The notes under the pieces are model-generated. The model saw only the letters and a list, made by a program, of their open reading frames with translations. It did no database searches and had not been told where the DNA came from. Positions 59,472 through 64,000 of a stretch of 64,000 nt of DNA are shown here, in pieces. This DNA comes from Haemophilus influenzae (GTDB lineage: Bacteria > Pseudomonadota > Gammaproteobacteria > Enterobacterales > Pasteurellaceae): contig NZ_AP018771.1 in NCBI RefSeq assembly GCF_019703545.1, forward strand, positions 1,612,001-1,676,000, written 5' to 3'. Within the stretch, counting starts at the first letter, position 1. Each line of letters opens with the position of its first letter. The translations under genes were made by a program, and so were the position numbers.

Positions 59472-62111
59472 ATGACACAAGAGTACAGTACTCTGCGCAA
59501 TAACATTAGTATGTTAGGGCGTTTTCTCGGAGAAACCATCAATGATGCACAGGGCGAGGATATTCTCGAGTTAATCGAAAACATTCGTAAACTTTCTCGT
59601 AATTCTCGTGCTGGCGATGATAAAGCAAGACAAGCATTGCTCGATACGCTAGGTAGTATTTCTAATGAAAATATTATTCCCGTCGCACGTGCTTTCAGCC
59701 AATTTTTAAACCTCACTAACATAGCAGAACAATATCAAACAATTTCCCGTGAACATTCTCTTGCACAAAGTTCTTCTCAATCCTTAAGCGAACTTTTCAA
59801 ACGCTTAAAAGAACAAAATGCTTCAGTGGAAGAGGTGCATAAAACCGTCGAAAAATTATTAATTGAGCTTGTTCTGACCGCACATCCAACAGAAACAACA
59901 CGTCGTTCATTAATTCATAAACACATTGAAATCAATAAATGTTTAAGCAAGCTAGAACATCATGATTTAACGGAAAAAGAACGCAATATTATTGAGCGTC
60001 TATTACTTCGTTTAATCGCTGAAGCATGGCATACCAACGAAATTCGTACTGTTCGTCCAACACCATTTGATGAAGCGAAATGGGGCTTTGCGATGTTAGA
60101 AAACAGTTTGTGGCAAGCAGTGCCAGAGTTTTTACGCCAACTCAACGAAACCGCCCGTGAATTTTTAGGTTACGATTTGTCGGTGGGATTAAAACCTGTG
60201 CGTATTTCCTCTTGGATGGGCGGCGACCGTGATGGAAATCCATTTGTTACCGCACAAATTACCAAAAAAGTACTTTATTTTGCCCGCTGGAAAGCGGCGG
60301 ATTTATTCTTACAAGACATCAGCAAATTAGCCGATGAACTTTCAATGATGAAATGTAGCGATGAATTTCGTGATAAATACGGCGAACATTTAGAACCCTA
60401 TCGTTTCGTAGTAAAAAATTTACGCAATCAACTTACAGCAACATTAGCTTATTTTGATGATCACTTATCTAATCGCACACCAAGAGTCTCCGAAAGCGAG
60501 ATTATTTTGGAAGATAATCAACTGTGGGAACCGCTTTACGATTGTTATCAATCTTTAATTCAATGTGGTATGCGCATTATTGCAAATGGTTCATTGTTGG
60601 ATATTTTGCACCGTATTAGTTGTTTTGGCGTGACACTTTCCCAAATGGATATTCGCCAAGAAAGCACCCGTCACACCGATGCCATTGCTGAAATCACGCG
60701 CTATATTGGTTTGGGCGATTACTCTCAATGGATGGAAGACGATAAACAGGCTTTCTTAATTCGTGAATTAAGCTCTCGCCGTCCATTGATTCCGCAAAAC
60801 TGGACGCCATCGCCTGAAACCAAAGAAATTTTAGATACTTGTAAAGTCATTGCTCAACAAAAACAAGGTGTAATAGCTTGTTATGTTATTTCGATGGCGC
60901 GCAGTGCATCTGATGTTTTAGCCGTTCATTTACTCTTAAAAGAAGCTGGCGTGCCATATCATATTCCTGTTGTGCCATTATTCGAAACCTTAGAGGATTT
61001 AGATGCAGCCGAAAAAGTGATGACTCAACTTTTCAATGTGGGTTGGTATCGTGGCGTGATCAATAATCGTCAAATGGTAATGATTGGTTATTCGGATTCA
61101 GCAAAAGATGCGGGAATGATGGCAGCCTCTTGGGCACAATACCGTGCGCAAGAAGCCTTAGTAAATTTAACAGAAAAACTTGGCATTGAACTCACTTTAT
61201 TCCACGGACGTGGTGGCACAATTGGTCGTGGCGGTGCGCCAGCACATGCGGCATTACTTTCTCAGCCACCTCGTTCCTTAAAAAATGGTTTACGTGTAAC
61301 AGAACAAGGCGAAATGATTCGTTTCAAACTGGGTTTACCCGCAGTAGCAGTAGAAACCTTTGATCTTTACGCCAGCGCCATTTTAGAAGCAAATCTTTTA
61401 CCGCCACCAGAACCAAAACCAGAATGGCGTACTATAATGGACGAGCTTTCCACGATTTCTTGCGATATTTATCGTGGTGTGGTGCGTGCCGATAAAGATT
61501 TCGTGCCTTATTTCCGTAGTGCGACGCCAGAACAGGAGCTCTCCAAATTGCCGCTTGGCTCTCGCCCTGCAAAACGCAATCCAAATGGCGGCGTGGAAAG
61601 TTTACGTGCGATCCCGTGGATTTTTGCTTGGATGCAAAACCGTTTAATGCTGCCAGCTTGGTTAGGGGCTGGTGCAGCTATTCGTCAAGTTATTGAACAA
61701 GGCAAAGGCGATATTATTCATAAAATGTGCGAAAACTGGCCGTTCTTTTCAACGCGAATCGGAATGTTGGAAATGGTCTTTAGTAAATCGGATACTTGGC
61801 TTTCCCAACAATATGATCAACGATTAGTGAAAAAAGAGCTTTGGTATTTAGGTGAAAATTTACGTAAGCAACTTGAAGATGATATTCAAACTGTGCTTTC
61901 ACTTTCTCACCAAAGTGAATTGATGTCTGATTTACCTTGGATTGCAGATTCAATTGCATTACGTAATATCTACACGGATCCACTCAATCTACTGCAAGTG
62001 GAATTGCTCCACCGTTTCCGTGAAAATCCAGAGCAAGTCAATCCCGATGTGGAACAAGCATTGATGATTACCATCACAGGTATCGCGGCTGGGATGCGCA
62101 ATACGGGCTAG
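59472..62111 (+). CDS. ppc: Phosphoenolpyruvate carboxylase
   Basis: Anaplerotic carboxylation of PEP to oxaloacetate. 879 residues. Signatures: [14 protein letters not shown] (catalytic His), [26 protein letters not shown] and the C terminus [12 protein letters not shown], complete. AGGAG before the ATG. Confidence 0.97.
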   Translation: MTQEYSTLRNNISMLGRFLGETINDAQGEDILELIENIRKLSRNSRAGDDKARQALLDTLGSISNENIIPVARAFSQFLNLTNIAEQYQTISREHSLAQSSSQSLSELFKRLKEQNASVEEVHKTVEKLLIELVLTAHPTETTRRSLIHKHIEINKCLSKLEHHDLTEKERNIIERLLLRLIAEAWHTNEIRTVRPTPFDEAKWGFAMLENSLWQAVPEFLRQLNETAREFLGYDLSVGLKPVRISSWMGGDRDGNPFVTAQITKKVLYFARWKAADLFLQDISKLADELSMMKCSDEFRDKYGEHLEPYRFVVKNLRNQLTATLAYFDDHLSNRTPRVSESEIILEDNQLWEPLYDCYQSLIQCGMRIIANGSLLDILHRISCFGVTLSQMDIRQESTRHTDAIAEITRYIGLGDYSQWMEDDKQAFLIRELSSRRPLIPQNWTPSPETKEILDTCKVIAQQKQGVIACYVISMARSASDVLAVHLLLKEAGVPYHIPVVPLFETLEDLDAAEKVMTQLFNVGWYRGVINNRQMVMIGYSDSAKDAGMMAASWAQYRAQEALVNLTEKLGIELTLFHGRGGTIGRGGAPAHAALLSQPPRSLKNGLRVTEQGEMIRFKLGLPAVAVETFDLYASAILEANLLPPPEPKPEWRTIMDELSTISCDIYRGVVRADKDFVPYFRSATPEQELSKLPLGSRPAKRNPNGGVESLRAIPWIFAWMQNRLMLPAWLGAGAAIRQVIEQGKGDIIHKMCENWPFFSTRIGMLEMVFSKSDTWLSQQYDQRLVKKELWYLGENLRKQLEDDIQTVLSLSHQSELMSDLPWIADSIALRNIYTDPLNLLQVELLHRFRENPEQVNPDVEQALMITITGIAAGMRNTG

Positions 62112-62118
62112 AAGGATG

Positions 62119-62150
62119 AAAAAAGTGCGGAAAATTTTCCGCACTTTTTT
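62119..62150. terminator. Bidirectional uptake-signal terminator between ppc and ycjX
   Basis: Perfect 32-base palindrome built on AAAAAAGTGCGGAAAA and its complement. It overlaps the ycjX stop. Confidence 0.9.
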
Positions 62151-63561
62151 ATTCAAATCGATCACTTAATAAAAATTGTAAAACAGCATCCATTCTCAAA
62201 TGAGGAATAGTTTCGCCTTGTTCTAAAGGCTGAGGTTCAAAACTATCAAAATCAAAGTGCGGTTGTTTTTGCCAAAATTCTGCTCTTGGTAATTTACTTG
62301 GCACCGTTCCTGGATAAAGTGTAATCAGCTGTTTATCAATAGAACGAATCCCTTGAATTGCTTTAATTTCTTTTCCTTGCTGATTCACAATCACTTGCTT
62401 TGTGGTACGAACAGCCGCAATGGCGGTATATTCCGTATCAATTCCTTCAAATTCTACATGGCGACCGCCCTCTTGCACAATTTGGCGCATTAAACTCACT
62501 AAATTAGGAATTTGATCACGAGTAATATGATCCGCCTTGGTCGCAACAAACATTAATCGATCAATTTGCGGAGAAAACAAACGATGAAGAAAATTTCTGC
62601 TGCCATAATGGAAATTATTAAATAACTGATTTAAGCCCATTTGCATATCTAAAAAGGCTTGCTGACTGTGATTTAAAGGCGTTAAACAATCCGCCAAAAT
62701 AACTTGACGATCAAAGGTAGAAAAATAATTTTCGTAAAAACCTTTCACAATTTTATTGCGATAATAATTATAACGTTTTGTCAGCACGGCAAAATAGCTA
62801 TTCGATTTGGCTGTTTTTTTCAAGGTTTGCCAATGTTCTTCCGAAAGATGAATTAATGGGAAAAATTGTAATGCGGGCGCGCCCTCTAAATCACTCGGCA
62901 ATACAAATCGCCCAGGCTGAATAAATTGCATGCCTTGCGCTTTGCATTGATGTAAATAATCCGTATAACTTTTCGCTATCTTGGCTAAAACATCTTCATT
63001 TGCGACCGCACTTAAATCCAAATTCTGCAACATGGAAAGCCAATTTTGCGCCAATTCTGCACGAACGCCAGTTGTGACCTTGATTTGCTCTTGTGACCAT
63101 TGTTGAAAATCTAAATTTAACAACGGCAAATCGAGCAGCCATTCTCCCGGATAATCAAAAATATCCAGATAAAGCGTGCCTCGTTCTTTCAAATGACGTA
63201 GCAAGCCAGATTGGCGTTGAAAACGAATTGCTAAACGCGTTTCACTCACGCCACGAGTAGATTGAAACCATTGAGGCGGATTTTGTGACAAATCATTTAA
63301 ATTACTTTCATAATCAAAACGTGGCACGCTGAGATCTTGTTGGGATACTCGTTTGACTGCCAAAATTGAACCATTTCTCGCTGCTTCAAACAAGGGCAAA
63401 TTCTGTGATGAATGTTGATTAATGGAGAGAAGTTGATTGATTAAACTTGTAATAAACGCCGTTTTTCCACTCCGACTTAACCCCGTCACCGCCAAGCGCA
63501 AAGTGCGGTCAAAACCACGATTAATAATTTGATTGATTTCCTTTTGAACCCGATTAAACAT
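62149..63561 (-). CDS. YcjX-family P-loop NTPase
   Basis: 470 residues, P-loop GLSRSGKTAFITSL near the N terminus, then LYLDIFDYPGEWLLDL and FVATKADHITRDQIPNL resembling the DxxG and xKxD boxes of GTPases. Stress-related in E. coli (YcjX, phage-shock-linked), with exact role unknown. It is divergent from sapA. Confidence 0.9.
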   Translation of the reverse strand: MFNRVQKEINQIINRGFDRTLRLAVTGLSRSGKTAFITSLINQLLSINQHSSQNLPLFEAARNGSILAVKRVSQQDLSVPRFDYESNLNDLSQNPPQWFQSTRGVSETRLAIRFQRQSGLLRHLKERGTLYLDIFDYPGEWLLDLPLLNLDFQQWSQEQIKVTTGVRAELAQNWLSMLQNLDLSAVANEDVLAKIAKSYTDYLHQCKAQGMQFIQPGRFVLPSDLEGAPALQFFPLIHLSEEHWQTLKKTAKSNSYFAVLTKRYNYYRNKIVKGFYENYFSTFDRQVILADCLTPLNHSQQAFLDMQMGLNQLFNNFHYGSRNFLHRLFSPQIDRLMFVATKADHITRDQIPNLVSLMRQIVQEGGRHVEFEGIDTEYTAIAAVRTTKQVIVNQQGKEIKAIQGIRSIDKQLITLYPGTVPSKLPRAEFWQKQPHFDFDSFEPQPLEQGETIPHLRMDAVLQFLLSDRFE

Positions 63562-63630
63562 TCAATATCCTAGCCATTTTTACTAATATGCCTTACAATT
63601 TGACACATAATTTATCACAATGCATTTGTT

Positions 63631-64000
63631 ATGTTACGTCTAAATCTGAGATTTTTATCTTTTCTGCTCTGTATAATCCAAAGTGTAGAATTACAGGCTG
63701 CGCCAAGTGTTCCAACATTTTTAACTGAAAATGGCTTAACTTATTGCACCCACGCTTCAGGTTTTTCATTTAATCCGCAAACGGCAGATGCAGGAACCAG
63801 TATGAATGTGGTCACGGAACAAATTTATAACAAATTATTTGATATAAAAAATCACAGTGCAACATTAACACCAATGCTGGCGCAATCTTATTCCATTTCA
63901 GCTGATGGTAAAGAAATTTTATTAAATTTACGTCACGGCGTAAAATTTCACCAAACCCCTTGGTTTACCCCAACACGTGATTTTAACGCTGAAGACGTAG
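63631..64000 (+). CDS. sapA: Peptide ABC transporter periplasmic protein SapA (3' end outside window)
   Basis: Signal peptide (MLRLNLRFLSFLLCIIQSVE, cleavage near LQA-AP), then a solute-binding protein of the DppA/OppA class (family 5): GFSFNPQTADAGTSMNVV, YNKLFDI and LRHGVKFHQT. In H. influenzae SapA binds antimicrobial peptides and haem for import. First gene of the sap operon as expected after ycjX. Only the first 123 codons are in the window. Confidence 0.9.
   Translation, partial: MLRLNLRFLSFLLCIIQSVELQAAPSVPTFLTENGLTYCTHASGFSFNPQTADAGTSMNVVTEQIYNKLFDIKNHSATLTPMLAQSYSISADGKEILLNLRHGVKFHQTPWFTPTRDFNAEDV

Overview
The window is from a Haemophilus influenzae chromosome, or a very close relative. 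The gene order matches the dnaB to sapA segment of that species as I recall it. The 9-base DNA uptake signal AAGTGCGGT occurs throughout, often as inverted pairs that act as terminators. Composition is AT-rich, and species-typical loci are present: lgtD, pcp, hmrM, hicAB, hvfABC, nimR. The differences from the reference layout I remember (a restriction-modification insertion, hicAB, a repeat tract in lgtD) suggest a strain other than Rd. No database search was possible.

Layout. 1-5.7 kb: dnaB (partial), alr, pgi, a decayed IS1016 and the lipooligosaccharide glycosyltransferase lgtD, which carries a (ATGTT)9 tract. 5.8-16.4 kb: lipoprotein pcp and a frameshifted sister gene, a YecM-like gene, argS, a candidate CRP-driven small RNA, ilvIH, the lysine transporter lysW behind a lysine riboswitch, hns, purU and aroA. 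16.4-19.0 kb: a two-gene restriction-modification system (cytosine-5 methyltransferase plus PD-(D/E)xK endonuclease) with its own promoter and a coupled 18-codon leader ORF. It is bracketed by two near-identical 46-bp uptake-signal terminators. 19.1-27 kb: rarA, lolA, ftsK, lrp, radA, a cluster of four hairpins and a CYTH triphosphatase.

27.3-29.8 kb: an hvf-type operon for a copper-binding modified peptide (DoxX gene, hvfA with six EGKCG motifs, hvfB, hvfC). 29.9-40.7 kb: DUF47/pit phosphate uptake, an SH3 protein, cca, lolB, ispE, prs, tyrS, a candidate Fur-repressed small RNA, sfsA, hmrM and ribE. 40.7-47.4 kb: pepN, hicBA, a rearranged intergenic region (duplicated PurR-box promoter of purE, REP-like dyad, duplicated pepN start) that looks like the scar of the hif pilus locus, then purEK and aspC. 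47.5-51 kb: the nickel ECF transporter nikKLMQO with divergent regulator nimR. 51-64 kb: Sel1 and YwiC-like proteins, a Rid-family protein, zapG, a DedA protein, rplY with a leader hairpin, four tRNAs, a lysC internal-deletion remnant, purA, dapD, a 26-residue YnhF-like gene, purR, ppc, ycjX and partial sapA.

Links between genes. PurR (58.3 kb) probably represses purEK through the palindromes near 44.1-44.35 kb. LysW under a lysine riboswitch sits in a genome where the lysC copy here is gutted, while dapD is intact. Metal handling recurs: copper (hvf), nickel (nik/nimR) and iron (the Fur-box small RNA).
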